This document shows positions 35,176 to 43,875 of a stretch of 64,000 bases of DNA, in pieces (within the stretch, counting starts at the first letter, position 1; each line of letters opens with the position of its first letter). The notes under the pieces were generated by a model. It was not told where the DNA came from. It searched no databases and saw nothing but the letters and a program-made list of their open reading frames with translations. The stretch is from Flammeovirga kamogawensis (lineage in GTDB: Bacteria > Bacteroidota > Bacteroidia > Cytophagales > Flammeovirgaceae). Position numbers and translations under genes: made by a program. The stretch spans positions 744,001 through 808,000 of the forward strand of contig NZ_CP076128.1 in assembly GCF_018736065.1 (NCBI RefSeq), read 5' to 3'.

Positions 35176-36147
35176 TTAGAGATTATTAAAAAAGTCTTTC
35201 ACATAATCTGTCGCATCTTTTGCTGTTTCAACAATTGGTTCTGTTACTTTCTTAAAATCATCTTTGTATTCATTTTTAAAATATTTATCGTCTGCTAAGG
35301 CTGTATTAGTGATGTGTTCTCCATTTAAAATAGTTTCATATTCACCACTTTGCACCCATTTTAATAATTCTTGTACTCTTGTTACAGGAAATGGATGAGT
35401 TTGAAGAATGGTATTTAAAAACTTGTGGGTAGTATCTATCACACCAGACAATTCATGGTACTCCTCTGCTTGTTTGATAAATTCACCTAAATGCATCTGA
35501 TCAATCTGACCACCTCCAGCTATTTTCATTAGAGTATGTATACATTTTTCAGGATCTTGAACAGCAAGTAAACCTGCTCTATCTGCGGATAATTCACTTT
35601 TTCGTTCCCATTCTTTTAGAGCCATAATTATTCCCATAATTGCCGCTCCACCAAGAGGAATACCAAAATCAAAAATTGATATTTTTAATAGAATCTGAAG
35701 TAGTGTTCTATACAAAGAGTGCCCACTTAATATATGCCCAATTTCATGAGCAATGACAGATTGTAGTTCTTCATCATTAAAAGCATCTAGTGTACTTGAA
35801 TTAAGAACAATAAATGGTTTGTCAACACCAATTACACCAGCATTAAGAATTGGGTTTTGTGAGATATATAACTCAGGTAATTCTTCAATATCAAAAATTT
35901 GGCAAGTTTCTTTTAATAGTTCATACACTTTAGGAAACTGCACTTCATTTACTCTTACTGCAGATGCAAGTGTCATTAATCTAAGAGACTTCTCTGTTGT
36001 TTTACTAAAAATGAATTTTAGTATTGTATCAAAACCTTTAAGGCTTTTTACTGTTTTTAAGGCTAGTTTGTCGGCAGGATGTTCCCAAGTACTTGAGTTG
36101 ATATCAGTGAAGTGAACTTTTTTTAGTTTTAATTCTTTAGAAGTCAT
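35176..36147 (-). CDS. M48 family metallopeptidase
   Basis: A 323-residue zinc peptidase. HEIGH at 134-138 inside VIAHEIGHILSGHSL and E185 in SELSADRAGLLAV are the zinc ligands, as in M48 (HtpX/Ste24-like). A hydrophobic region follows the helix (about 147-175: LLQILLKISIFDFGIPLGGAAIMGIIMAL) and may be one or two membrane segments. Residues about 236-260 give the family end THPFPVTRVQELLKW. The last 50 residues are charged. It lacks a signal peptide, so it is probably an inner-membrane or cytoplasmic-face quality-control protease. It is divergent from the tamL-like gene and ends at the dnaB terminator. Confidence 0.9.
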   Translation of the reverse strand: MTSKELKLKKVHFTDINSSTWEHPADKLALKTVKSLKGFDTILKFIFSKTTEKSLRLMTLASAVRVNEVQFPKVYELLKETCQIFDIEELPELYISQNPILNAGVIGVDKPFIVLNSSTLDAFNDEELQSVIAHEIGHILSGHSLYRTLLQILLKISIFDFGIPLGGAAIMGIIMALKEWERKSELSADRAGLLAVQDPEKCIHTLMKIAGGGQIDQMHLGEFIKQAEEYHELSGVIDTTHKFLNTILQTHPFPVTRVQELLKWVQSGEYETILNGEHITNTALADDKYFKNEYKDDFKKVTEPIVETAKDATDYVKDFFNNL

Positions 36148-36251
36148 TGTTTGAAAATTGGAGTAATGTTATAATTAGTTACCAATTTAATAAACTATTT
36201 TTTACTAAAACTATTTTATTCAATTCATTTCTACATATCCAAAGTATAAAC

Positions 36252-36283
36252 TTTGTATTACGGATTCTACAATAGTATATTTG
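36252..36283 (+). promoter_or_regulatory. Promoter of the tamL-like gene at 36363
   Basis: TTTG at 36252-36255, a 20-base spacer and TATATTTG at 36276-36283: both elements match the Bacteroidota consensus exactly. Transcription would start near 36289, leaving a leader of about 74 bases. Confidence 0.7.
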
Positions 36284-36362
36284 TTGACATTTTTTCTATC
36301 ACTATTTTTTTAGAGAAGATCAATTTTCAATTAAATTATCTTTCATTTTCATATTAATACTT

Positions 36363-38915
36363 TTGATTAAACAGCAACGCTACATACTGTTGTTTTTAAC
36401 TTTGTTTCTTGCAGGTTGTGTTTCTTATAAAGACCTAGAAGAGGATAGAAGTTTATTGGTTAAACAAAAACTAGAAGGTGTTAGGTACAGTGATAGATCT
36501 ACTATAGAATCTTATATTCGTCAAAAACCCAATAGAACACTCCTTGGGACAAAAATCAAACTACCTCTATATTTTTATCAGAAAGGAGAGAAGATATATA
36601 TCAAAAATTATCAAAAAGATAGTTTAAAATATTATGATTTAACGGAATACTACGAAACGCTAATTACCGTTAGAGAGAATGAGCTTCAAAGACAAATTGA
36701 AGAAAATAATGAGATATTAGATTCATTGTATAAACAGGATATATATACGTCTTATAAAGAAATTCACAAATTAGAAAAACGAAGTATTCGAGATTCTTTA
36801 TCTGGTATTAGAAAATTGAGAAAGATTAAATCTAAATCAATTACTAAAACAGAAAAGCTACAACTGAGAGTAGAAAAAGGGAATTGGCTAATGCGATCTG
36901 CTGGTGAAGCACCTTCTTATTTCGATTCAACGGATGCTCAAAATACTAGTCAAATTATACAAAGGGCGTTAGTTACAAAAGGTTTTTTAAATGCTACAAC
37001 TACATTTGAATATGATACTATTACTGATTACAAGTATCCATTTGTAAAAGAAACTTATAAAGTAGATGAAGGTATTCAGTGGAAAATTAATGATGTAAAA
37101 TATAAAGTATCAGATAGGGATGTTTACAATGTGATCTTATCTAACAATAAAAAAAATAAATTAAAAAAGCATACAAAATATTCTGAAATTAAGATTCAGA
37201 ATGAACGAACAAGAATAACTAAACTACTTAAAAACTCAGGGTATTTCGATTTTTCATCATCATACATTCATTTTGATGTTGATACTAACAAAGTACATGG
37301 AAAAGTTGATGTAGTAGTATATTTAGATTCACCCAAAAAAGGAGATAAGCACACAAAATATTTCATCAAAGATATTACTGTTGAAACAGACCCAAATAAT
37401 AAGAAAGATGAAACAGATTCTCTTGATTATAAAAATGTACAGTACTATCAGCATGGAAAGCATTATAAGCCAAAGATACTTGATGGTAAAATATCAATAG
37501 CAGAAGGTGAACCTTATAAAGAAGCTTTAAGTACAGATACTAGGCAGTTTTTGAGTCAGATGGATGCTTTTAAATTCGTGAATATTGAATATTTAAAGGC
37601 AGGAAATGATTCCTTAAATGCAATGATTTATGCTAGCTCATTCAATAAGTATCAATATGCTTTTGAAACTGGTTTAAATGTAAGTAGATCTTTACCTGGT
37701 CCGTTTGCAAGCTTATCTTTAAAATCAAGAAATATATTTAGAGGTGCTGAATCTCTAGAATTTCGAGGTCGTTTTTCTCTAGAAGCACAGGCTAGTGTAA
37801 CAGAAACTGTAAACGAATTATATAATGGTACTGAATATGGTTTTAGTACTATCTTGAAAATACCAAGACCTTTAGTTCCTTTTGCAAACAAATTAGATAA
37901 ATCGTTTTACGTTAGAACGGCTAAAACTAAAATTCTATCAGATATTGCATACGTAAGTAGACCAGAATATACACGTTTTAATATAAAAGGTCTTTTTGGA
38001 TATGAATGGAGAAATAGAAAAGAAGATTTATTTGAACTTTCTGTAGCCGATTTAAACATTGTGAACACTCCATTTCTTAGTAATAGTTTTAGAGTAAGGT
38101 TACAGCAATTAGCAGAACAAGGAAACACATTACATTATTCTTTTGATAACTCTTTTGTATCCAGTATGCATTTAAGTGTTTCAAGAATGAGGGGAGACTA
38201 TATTACTAGTTCTTCTAAATCTACTTATGTGAAACTTTTTGGAGAGTTAGGTGGTAATGCACTTGATTTAGTAAATTCTATGACGGGTAGTGAACCGGGA
38301 TCTATATATGGACTTAGATATTATAAGTTCTTTAAAGTATATTCTGATTTAAGACGTATTACTCCAATTGGAGAAAAGAAAAAGCATTTCTTTGCTTCAA
38401 GAATTCATATGGGTATTGCTAAATCTTATGGAGAGGTAGATGCATTACCTTATGAAAAATATTTCTTTTCTGGGGGGGGAAATAGTAATAGAGCATGGAG
38501 ACCAAGACGTTTAGGTCCTGGTTCTTATACACCACCACAAAACTCAAACGGTACTTTTGATTATAGTTATGAACAGCCAGGCGATATTATTATTGAGTTA
38601 AATGCAGAGTGGCGTTACAAGATTTCAAGGTTATTCCAATGGGCATTATTTATAGATGCATCTAATGTTTGGTTAATTGAAGAAGACAATACACGTCCTG
38701 GAGGTAATTTTGAATTCAACCGTTTTTGGAAAGAATTTGGAATTGGAGCTGGAATTGGAGCAAGAATGGACTTTTCATTTTTACTCGTACGTTTTGATAT
38801 AGGTACAAAAATATATGATCCAGCAAGAAAAGAAGGGGACAGATTTGTGGCAGGATATAATTTTTTAGGAAAAGGTACAACAGAATTTAATATAGGTATA
38901 GGGTATCCATTCTAA
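36363..38915 (+). CDS. BamA/TamA-family outer-membrane lipoprotein (TamL-like)
   Basis: An 850-residue surface protein of the Omp85 superfamily. The start is TTG (36363); no ATG fits the signal peptide. The lipobox ends LAGC with C19, so it is a lipoprotein like Bacteroidota TamL. Residues about 30-470 carry POTRA-type repeats. An insert at about 105-165 is rich in Lys, Arg and Glu and looks like a coiled coil. The barrel is about 480-850: TGLNVSRSLPGPFASLSLKSRNIFRGAE, then the Omp85 motif block FSGGGNSNRAWRPRRLGPGSY, ending GIGYPF with the terminal aromatic. The role is insertion or transport of outer-membrane proteins. It is followed by folK after 35 bases and has a second homologue at 50396-52711. 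Confidence 0.92.
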   Translation: MIKQQRYILLFLTLFLAGCVSYKDLEEDRSLLVKQKLEGVRYSDRSTIESYIRQKPNRTLLGTKIKLPLYFYQKGEKIYIKNYQKDSLKYYDLTEYYETLITVRENELQRQIEENNEILDSLYKQDIYTSYKEIHKLEKRSIRDSLSGIRKLRKIKSKSITKTEKLQLRVEKGNWLMRSAGEAPSYFDSTDAQNTSQIIQRALVTKGFLNATTTFEYDTITDYKYPFVKETYKVDEGIQWKINDVKYKVSDRDVYNVILSNNKKNKLKKHTKYSEIKIQNERTRITKLLKNSGYFDFSSSYIHFDVDTNKVHGKVDVVVYLDSPKKGDKHTKYFIKDITVETDPNNKKDETDSLDYKNVQYYQHGKHYKPKILDGKISIAEGEPYKEALSTDTRQFLSQMDAFKFVNIEYLKAGNDSLNAMIYASSFNKYQYAFETGLNVSRSLPGPFASLSLKSRNIFRGAESLEFRGRFSLEAQASVTETVNELYNGTEYGFSTILKIPRPLVPFANKLDKSFYVRTAKTKILSDIAYVSRPEYTRFNIKGLFGYEWRNRKEDLFELSVADLNIVNTPFLSNSFRVRLQQLAEQGNTLHYSFDNSFVSSMHLSVSRMRGDYITSSSKSTYVKLFGELGGNALDLVNSMTGSEPGSIYGLRYYKFFKVYSDLRRITPIGEKKKHFFASRIHMGIAKSYGEVDALPYEKYFFSGGGNSNRAWRPRRLGPGSYTPPQNSNGTFDYSYEQPGDIIIELNAEWRYKISRLFQWALFIDASNVWLIEEDNTRPGGNFEFNRFWKEFGIGAGIGARMDFSFLLVRFDIGTKIYDPARKEGDRFVAGYNFLGKGTTEFNIGIGYPF

Positions 38916-38950
38916 TTTACTATTTTTGCGATTCAAAAATATATAGAAGG

Positions 38951-39457
38951 ATGACAAATCAAATAGTGCTTTTACTAGGAGCTAATTTAGGAGACAAATT
39001 AGCTACACTAAACAATGCTGTAAGAGAGATTCATAACAGTATTGGTGAAATTTCAAAAAGCTCTAAAATATATGAGACAGCTGCGTGGGGAAAGGAAGAT
39101 CAACCTTCTTATTACAATCAAGTTGTAGTTTGCGAATCAAACTTACCTAGTAATGATTTATTAACTCTTACTCAAGAGATTGAGAATAAATTAGGTAGAA
39201 TTCGTAAAGAGAAATGGGGAGCTAGAATTATTGATATTGATATATTATTTTATTCAAATGAAATTATTTCTACTGAACATCTAAAAGTTCCACACCCATG
39301 GTTGCATAAAAGAAGGTTTACATTGGAACCATTAACAGAAATTTTACCAAACTTTATTCATCCAATTTTAAATCAATCCTGCAGTGATTTACTTTTGCAC
39401 TGTGATGACCAGTTACCTGTAAAAAAGTTAACGTTGGAGAGAACATCAATTAAATAA
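38951..39457 (+). CDS. folK: 2-amino-4-hydroxy-6-hydroxymethyldihydropteridine diphosphokinase
   Basis: This enzyme transfers pyrophosphate from ATP to hydroxymethyl-dihydropterin in folate synthesis. The 168-residue length is typical (E. coli 159). LLLGANLGDKLATLN is the start motif, ETAAWGKEDQPSYYNQVV is the pterin-binding loop, and the signature KWGARIIDIDILFY with its acidic magnesium ligands is followed by VPHPWLHKRRFTLEPLTEI. ATG at 38951. It sits between the TamL-like gene and rlmD with short gaps (35 and 33 bases), so the three are probably one message. Confidence 0.97.
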   Translation: MTNQIVLLLGANLGDKLATLNNAVREIHNSIGEISKSSKIYETAAWGKEDQPSYYNQVVVCESNLPSNDLLTLTQEIENKLGRIRKEKWGARIIDIDILFYSNEIISTEHLKVPHPWLHKRRFTLEPLTEILPNFIHPILNQSCSDLLLHCDDQLPVKKLTLERTSIK

Positions 39458-39490
39458 GAGAACAATTACTATATAGTAAGTAAAGATATA

Positions 39491-40900
39491 ATGGCAAGAA
39501 GAAGGAAAAACATAGTGTTAGAGAAAGTTACAATCATTGATGTTGGAAGTGAAGGCAAGGCAATTGCTAAAACTGAAGATAATATGACTGTTTTTGTTAC
39601 AGGTGCAGTAACCGGAGATGTTTGTGATCTTCAAGTAACAAAGAAGAGAAAAACATTTATGGAAGCTCGTCCTATCAAGTTTTATGAATATTCTGATAAG
39701 AGAGTAGAACCTTTCTGTGAGCATTTTGGTGTTTGTGGCGGATGTAAATGGCAAATGTTAGATTATAAGTGGCAATTGCATTACAAACAAAAACAAGTTG
39801 TAGACCAGCTGACTCGAATTGGTAAAATTGATTTACCTGAAATTGAAAGTATTTTAGGTTCTGAACAAACAAGAGAGTACAGAAATAAAATGGACTTTAC
39901 GTTTACATCAAATAGATGGTTAACGAAAGAGCAAATGGAAACAGAAGACCCTACAAGAGAGAATAGAGGGATTGGTTTACATTTACCAGGAATGTGGAAT
40001 AAAGTACTTCATTTAAACGATTGCTATTTACAAAATAAGCCTTCAGATGAAATTCGTAAAGAGGCGTATCAATTTGTTTTAGATAATAACTTGACTGCTT
40101 TTAATCATTATGATGAAAAAGGATTATTAAGAAACCTTATTATTAGAACTTCTTCAACTAAAGATTTAATGGTAATGGTACAGTTCCATGATAACGATCA
40201 AGAACAGATTGATCTTTTTATGGAAAACCTGAAAGTGAAATTCCCTCAAATCACATCATTACTATATGTAATTAATCAGAAGAAGAACGATAGCTACCAT
40301 GATCTAGACTTTAAGGTATACAATGGATTACCTTATATTGTAGAAGAAATGGAAGGTTTGAAGTTCCGCGTAGGTCCAAAATCTTTTTATCAAACCAATT
40401 CTGATCAAGCATATAACCTTTATAAAGTAGCTCGTGAATTTGCAGATTTAACTGGAGAAGAAAGAGTGTATGATTTATATACAGGAACTGGTACGATTGC
40501 TCAGTTTGTTTCTAGAAAAGCAAAAGAAGTAATTGGTATTGAATATGTTGAAGATGCAATTAAAGATGCCAAGATTAATTCTGAATTAAATAGCATCGAT
40601 AATTGTAAATTCTTTGCTGGTGATATGAAAGATATCTTGACAAAGAATTTTATTAAGAAGCATGGTGATCCAGATGTTATTATTACCGATCCTCCTAGAG
40701 CTGGTATGCATGAAGCTGTAATTAATCAGATTCTTGAAGTTGAACCTAAAAGAATTGTTTACGTAAGTTGTAACCCAGCTACACAAGCAAGAGATTTAGC
40801 ACTATTAGATCCTAAATATAAAGTGACAAGAGTTATGCCTGTTGATATGTTTCCTCAAACATACCATGTAGAAAATGTAGTTGCTTTAGAATTGAAATAA
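39491..40900 (+). CDS. rlmD: 23S rRNA (uracil-C5)-methyltransferase RlmD
   Basis: A class I SAM methyltransferase of the RumA/TrmA family. The N-terminal TRAM domain is about 8-62. The 4Fe-4S ligands are C76, C82 and C85 (CEHFGVCGGCKWQML) plus a later Cys in HLNDCYL. The methylase half has SFYQTNSDQAYNLY, the SAM loop VYDLYTGTGTIAQF, TDPPRAGMH, and the catalytic cysteine in YVSCNPATQARDL. The 469 residues match RlmD-type enzymes; the exact target (U1939 in E. coli numbering, or U747) cannot be decided here. It ends in a shared terminator with the convergent next gene. Confidence 0.93.
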   Translation: MARRRKNIVLEKVTIIDVGSEGKAIAKTEDNMTVFVTGAVTGDVCDLQVTKKRKTFMEARPIKFYEYSDKRVEPFCEHFGVCGGCKWQMLDYKWQLHYKQKQVVDQLTRIGKIDLPEIESILGSEQTREYRNKMDFTFTSNRWLTKEQMETEDPTRENRGIGLHLPGMWNKVLHLNDCYLQNKPSDEIRKEAYQFVLDNNLTAFNHYDEKGLLRNLIIRTSSTKDLMVMVQFHDNDQEQIDLFMENLKVKFPQITSLLYVINQKKNDSYHDLDFKVYNGLPYIVEEMEGLKFRVGPKSFYQTNSDQAYNLYKVAREFADLTGEERVYDLYTGTGTIAQFVSRKAKEVIGIEYVEDAIKDAKINSELNSIDNCKFFAGDMKDILTKNFIKKHGDPDVIITDPPRAGMHEAVINQILEVEPKRIVYVSCNPATQARDLALLDPKYKVTRVMPVDMFPQTYHVENVVALELK

Positions 40901-40924
40901 TAGTAATTATAATTGTTTATTAAG

Positions 40925-40963
40925 TAGTCTTCATCATGGATTAATGGTGAAGACTATTTTTTT
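40925..40963. terminator. Bidirectional terminator after rlmD
   Basis: A 9-base stem TAGTCTTCA / TGAAGACTA with a 14-base loop, followed by a T-run on the plus strand. The right edge touches the stop codon of the leftward gene ending at 40962. Confidence 0.8.
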
Positions 40964-41384
40964 ATAGAGTAGGGGGGTAATTATGAAATATCCAATTCAT
41001 TGCATCTTCTAACTTAAGAAAGTATTGAAACTCATAACTAGCATTATATTCATCAAGAATGTTTTCTATAGCAACATGCGTCATAAAATCTTTGCTTACT
41101 ATTACAGCATATTTTTGAATAAGCGAATTCCTAATATTGTTTCTAGAATATTCAGCTGACCATTGTTGAAGTTCTTCTGATAATTTATAATTAAAGTTTC
41201 TTAGATCAGAAATACAAAATGAGGGTGAGTATTTATGAAATGCATCAATCCAATTTATTACTTCATTTTTATAACAGTCATTATTTAGTTCAATAACATC
41301 ATTATGTAACCAACTATTAGTCATTAAACTTTTTTTGGAATCAAAAAATATATTGTGGATTTCTGATTTTATATCAAGTAGCAT
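40962..41384 (-). CDS. Hypothetical protein, possible SpoIIAA/STAS-like fold
   Basis: A 140-residue soluble protein. The alternating pattern (IDAFHKYSPSFCISDLRNFNYKLSEELQQW, then KYAVIVSKDFMTHVAIENILDEY and LKLEDAMNWIFHNY) resembles small SpoIIAA/STAS-like proteins common in Bacteroidota, in which a strand ends at an Asp-Leu-Arg block before a helix. No active residue can be named. It is followed (in the reading direction) by the rlmD terminator and lies 97 bases downstream of the 372-residue protein, possibly in one message. The assignment is by pattern only. Confidence 0.65.
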   Translation of the reverse strand: MLLDIKSEIHNIFFDSKKSLMTNSWLHNDVIELNNDCYKNEVINWIDAFHKYSPSFCISDLRNFNYKLSEELQQWSAEYSRNNIRNSLIQKYAVIVSKDFMTHVAIENILDEYNASYEFQYFLKLEDAMNWIFHNYPPTL

Positions 41385-41481
41385 AGGTAAGTGAGTAGTA
41401 GTATAGATATTTAAATATAAGTAATTATATTAATTAAAACCTCTATTTAACATAACATTAATTATATGTAATAATATAGTA

Positions 41482-42600
41482 CTAAGTCCATCCAAGAAGT
41501 CTTTCCATACATTTTTGCATAATTATATATTCATTCTGAGCACTGATTTTATTGAATTTAGCCAGCTTGTAAATTTTACAAACATGTTTATTATCTTCTC
41601 CAACAGTATCTCCAACACATATGATTCCAATGTTTGGGTATTTCTTCGTAAATCCTTCAACTTTCTCTATATACTCGTTATTTAAAGGAATTGCGATATA
41701 GAAATAATCACAGTACTCGAATTTTTTAATAATTTTTTGACGCTCCTTATTTAAATCATTTATTTCTGTGAGAATATGAGCACCAATAACAATTGGTCTT
41801 AAAGTATCATCTTTATTTGCCTTACACAGACTTAAAATATCAATTGAAGTAAATGAAGCTAAGTTAAAAGCAATAAGATGTTCATGTCTTGAACAAAAAT
41901 CAACATTTAAAGTTCTTGCTAACCATTGATCAGATCTTAAGGCATTTAGAATATTTGCTCTAGCTAAATTTTCACTAGAGAGCTGATATTTTTCCATTTT
42001 CTTTAAATCTTCCCAGTATCTATCAATGGAATTATCTTCTACATGTTCGTTTTCTATTGAGTTTTTAAGATTATAAGGAACTACAAATTGTGTTTTATCC
42101 TTTTTATCTTCAATTACATATGCCCCTTCTTTCTTTCTACCTCGTTCAGTTTTACCACCTTTCAGAGGTCTATAGATATGCCACAATTCCTTTAGTTCAT
42201 GTCGCATGTTTTCACCTTCAAGCATCTTGGCTTTTACCTCTTCAACAATTTTAGTAGGTGCAATTGTTCTAACTTTACTAAAGGTTTCTAATTGTTCAGG
42301 AGTTGTTTTTACTACCGATTCATCTAATTCTGATAGTTCATGCATACCTAATATTTCAAGATATAATTTAGCACCAGACCTAGCTCTCCATAATGTAGAT
42401 ATATTAATTCTATTTTTATCAGCTAAACCTTTTACATATTCAGTAAATGATCTAGACCTTAATTTATATAATTGTGTACTTTCTATTTGGTCTAATAGTT
42501 TTGCTACTCTAAGCCAATTTCTCCTATCCTTTTGAATAAGAATTTCAAATTCTAATTCTATTTGTTCAAGTTGGTTAATTTTCATAGTTGCAAATTGCAA
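41482..42600 (-). CDS. Uncharacterised accessory protein, possible DNA-related function
   Basis: A 372-residue soluble protein with no signal peptide. The N-terminal part (about 12-150) is helical: NWLRVAKLLDQIESTQLYKL, SFTEYVKGLADKNRINISTLWRARSG, then VRTIAPTKIVEEVKAKML. It resembles helical regions seen in plasmid- or phage-borne DNA-binding proteins. After a Lys/Arg/Gly linker (about 148-160), the C-terminal part (about 225-345) has IDILSLCK...RPIVIGAHILTEINDLNKERQKIIKKFEYCDYFYIAIP. That layout is like small PD-(D/E)XK nucleases (MmcB-like), but GAH stands where ExK would be. A nuclease-derived binding domain is inferred, not shown. It may start at ATG 42600 or at the second Met, 15 bases on. 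Confidence 0.65.
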   Translation of the reverse strand: MQFATMKINQLEQIELEFEILIQKDRRNWLRVAKLLDQIESTQLYKLRSRSFTEYVKGLADKNRINISTLWRARSGAKLYLEILGMHELSELDESVVKTTPEQLETFSKVRTIAPTKIVEEVKAKMLEGENMRHELKELWHIYRPLKGGKTERGRKKEGAYVIEDKKDKTQFVVPYNLKNSIENEHVEDNSIDRYWEDLKKMEKYQLSSENLARANILNALRSDQWLARTLNVDFCSRHEHLIAFNLASFTSIDILSLCKANKDDTLRPIVIGAHILTEINDLNKERQKIIKKFEYCDYFYIAIPLNNEYIEKVEGFTKKYPNIGIICVGDTVGEDNKHVCKIYKLAKFNKISAQNEYIIMQKCMERLLGWT

Positions 42601-42650
42601 CTAAAATGCAATATATACAATAATAATACTGTCAATTTCATCTATAATGG

Positions 42651-42658
42651 TATATTTG
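42651..42658 (+). promoter_or_regulatory. -7 element of the gene at 42685
   Basis: TATATTTG, an exact match to TAnnTTTG, 26 bases before the TTG start. The -33 region is not clear. Confidence 0.45.
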
Positions 42659-42684
42659 ATAAGTGAACTTAAAAATCCTATTCA

Positions 42685-43680
42685 TTGAAATACGTATATA
42701 CTTCAATACTCTTTTTACTTGTTGCCAATTTTTGTAAAGCACAAGATATATTATCAATTTTTGCAACTAAAGGACCCAATGCACAAAAATCTAGCTTAGA
42801 GTTGTTCAAAAGGTATACAAATCCTTTAGCTGAAAGTTACTCATGGGCAATAAGTATGGGGTGGAATCACACTGCTCGTCCACACAGACCTATTGGTTTT
42901 GATATTAGTATTGGTACAGCTGCAGTTTTAATTCCTGATAATAAACTGACTTATTCAGTTGATGGAATTGATGGAGTAAGAATTATATCTGGGAATACAC
43001 AAGTACCTACATTCTTTGGTTCTAACACTGCCTCTTCTGTAATCGGAGTTAAAAATGATGATGGAACAGAATCAATAATTCCTGCAACACGTGGAGTTAA
43101 TTTATCGGTAGCCCCTCTCCCATTTTTTAAATTTGGGCTTGGAATTTTTAAAAATACAGAACTAATGGGACGTATTTTTCCAAAGTTAGAATATAATGGT
43201 ATTGAAATAAAAATGTGGGGTGCTGGTATAAAGCATAATATTGTACAATGGTTTTATAAAGAAAAATCACCTTTTGATTTAAGCGTTTCTGCAGCTTATA
43301 CTCAGGCAGATGGATTATATCCATTGGAACAAAGTATGGTGGCTCCAGTTGTGAACCCTGGAAATATGCTTTTTACAACACGAGGAGGAGATTTTGAAGC
43401 AATACTTTCAAAAACGTTTCCGTTGGTCACTTTTTATGTTTCTTCAGGGTTTGCATATAGTAAGAATAACCTTCAATTAGTAGGTGATTATACTTTGCAA
43501 TATAATCCGGAAGAAACACTAAATATTCCTCCTAATGGAGTAACAGAAGAATATGAGTTAAAAGCATGGAAATTTGGTGGTGGAATTATGCTAAAGTTTG
43601 GTTTGGTATTCATAAATGGGGATTACAGCTATTCAGAATACCACTTAATTTCTACAGGATTAGGCTTAACTTTAAAATAA
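42685..43680 (+). CDS. Exported beta-barrel-like protein of unknown function
   Basis: A 331-residue protein read from TTG at 42685. No ATG fits, and the TTG gives a clean signal peptide (KYVYTSILFLLVANFCKAQ, cut after about residue 19). The mature part is strand-rich with many Gly and aromatics (SYSWAISMGWNHTARPHRPIGFDISIG; PFDLSVSAAYTQADGLYP; KFGGGIMLKFGLVFINGDYSYSEYH), ending in GLGLTLK. This suggests an outer-membrane barrel of the DUF6588-like type seen in Bacteroidota, though I am not sure of the family. It is divergent from the 372-residue gene and has a -7 element just upstream. Confidence 0.78.
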   Translation: MKYVYTSILFLLVANFCKAQDILSIFATKGPNAQKSSLELFKRYTNPLAESYSWAISMGWNHTARPHRPIGFDISIGTAAVLIPDNKLTYSVDGIDGVRIISGNTQVPTFFGSNTASSVIGVKNDDGTESIIPATRGVNLSVAPLPFFKFGLGIFKNTELMGRIFPKLEYNGIEIKMWGAGIKHNIVQWFYKEKSPFDLSVSAAYTQADGLYPLEQSMVAPVVNPGNMLFTTRGGDFEAILSKTFPLVTFYVSSGFAYSKNNLQLVGDYTLQYNPEETLNIPPNGVTEEYELKAWKFGGGIMLKFGLVFINGDYSYSEYHLISTGLGLTLK

Positions 43681-43875
43681 AGTGTATAATTTTGTTAAGA
43701 TTTCTTAAATGGAACTTGAAAATAGTATGATTTAGCGCTAATTAAACGATTTTTGTTCCTGCAATTAGAAATAATGAATTTAATTACCCTTATCGTGGTC
43801 AAATATTAATCATATTTCTATGCTGTTATGATTGTAAAATAGATAATGTTTCAAGCATTAAAATAAGACTATATC

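Noticed and set aside
35753-36115. A 120-codon plus-strand ORF
   Set aside because: It lies opposite the conserved HEIGH region of the M48 peptidase, so it is a shadow frame.
42206-42535. A 109-codon plus-strand ORF opposite the 372-residue protein
   Set aside because: Ser/Leu-rich translation of the kind seen in antisense frames; the minus-strand protein has better composition and continuity.
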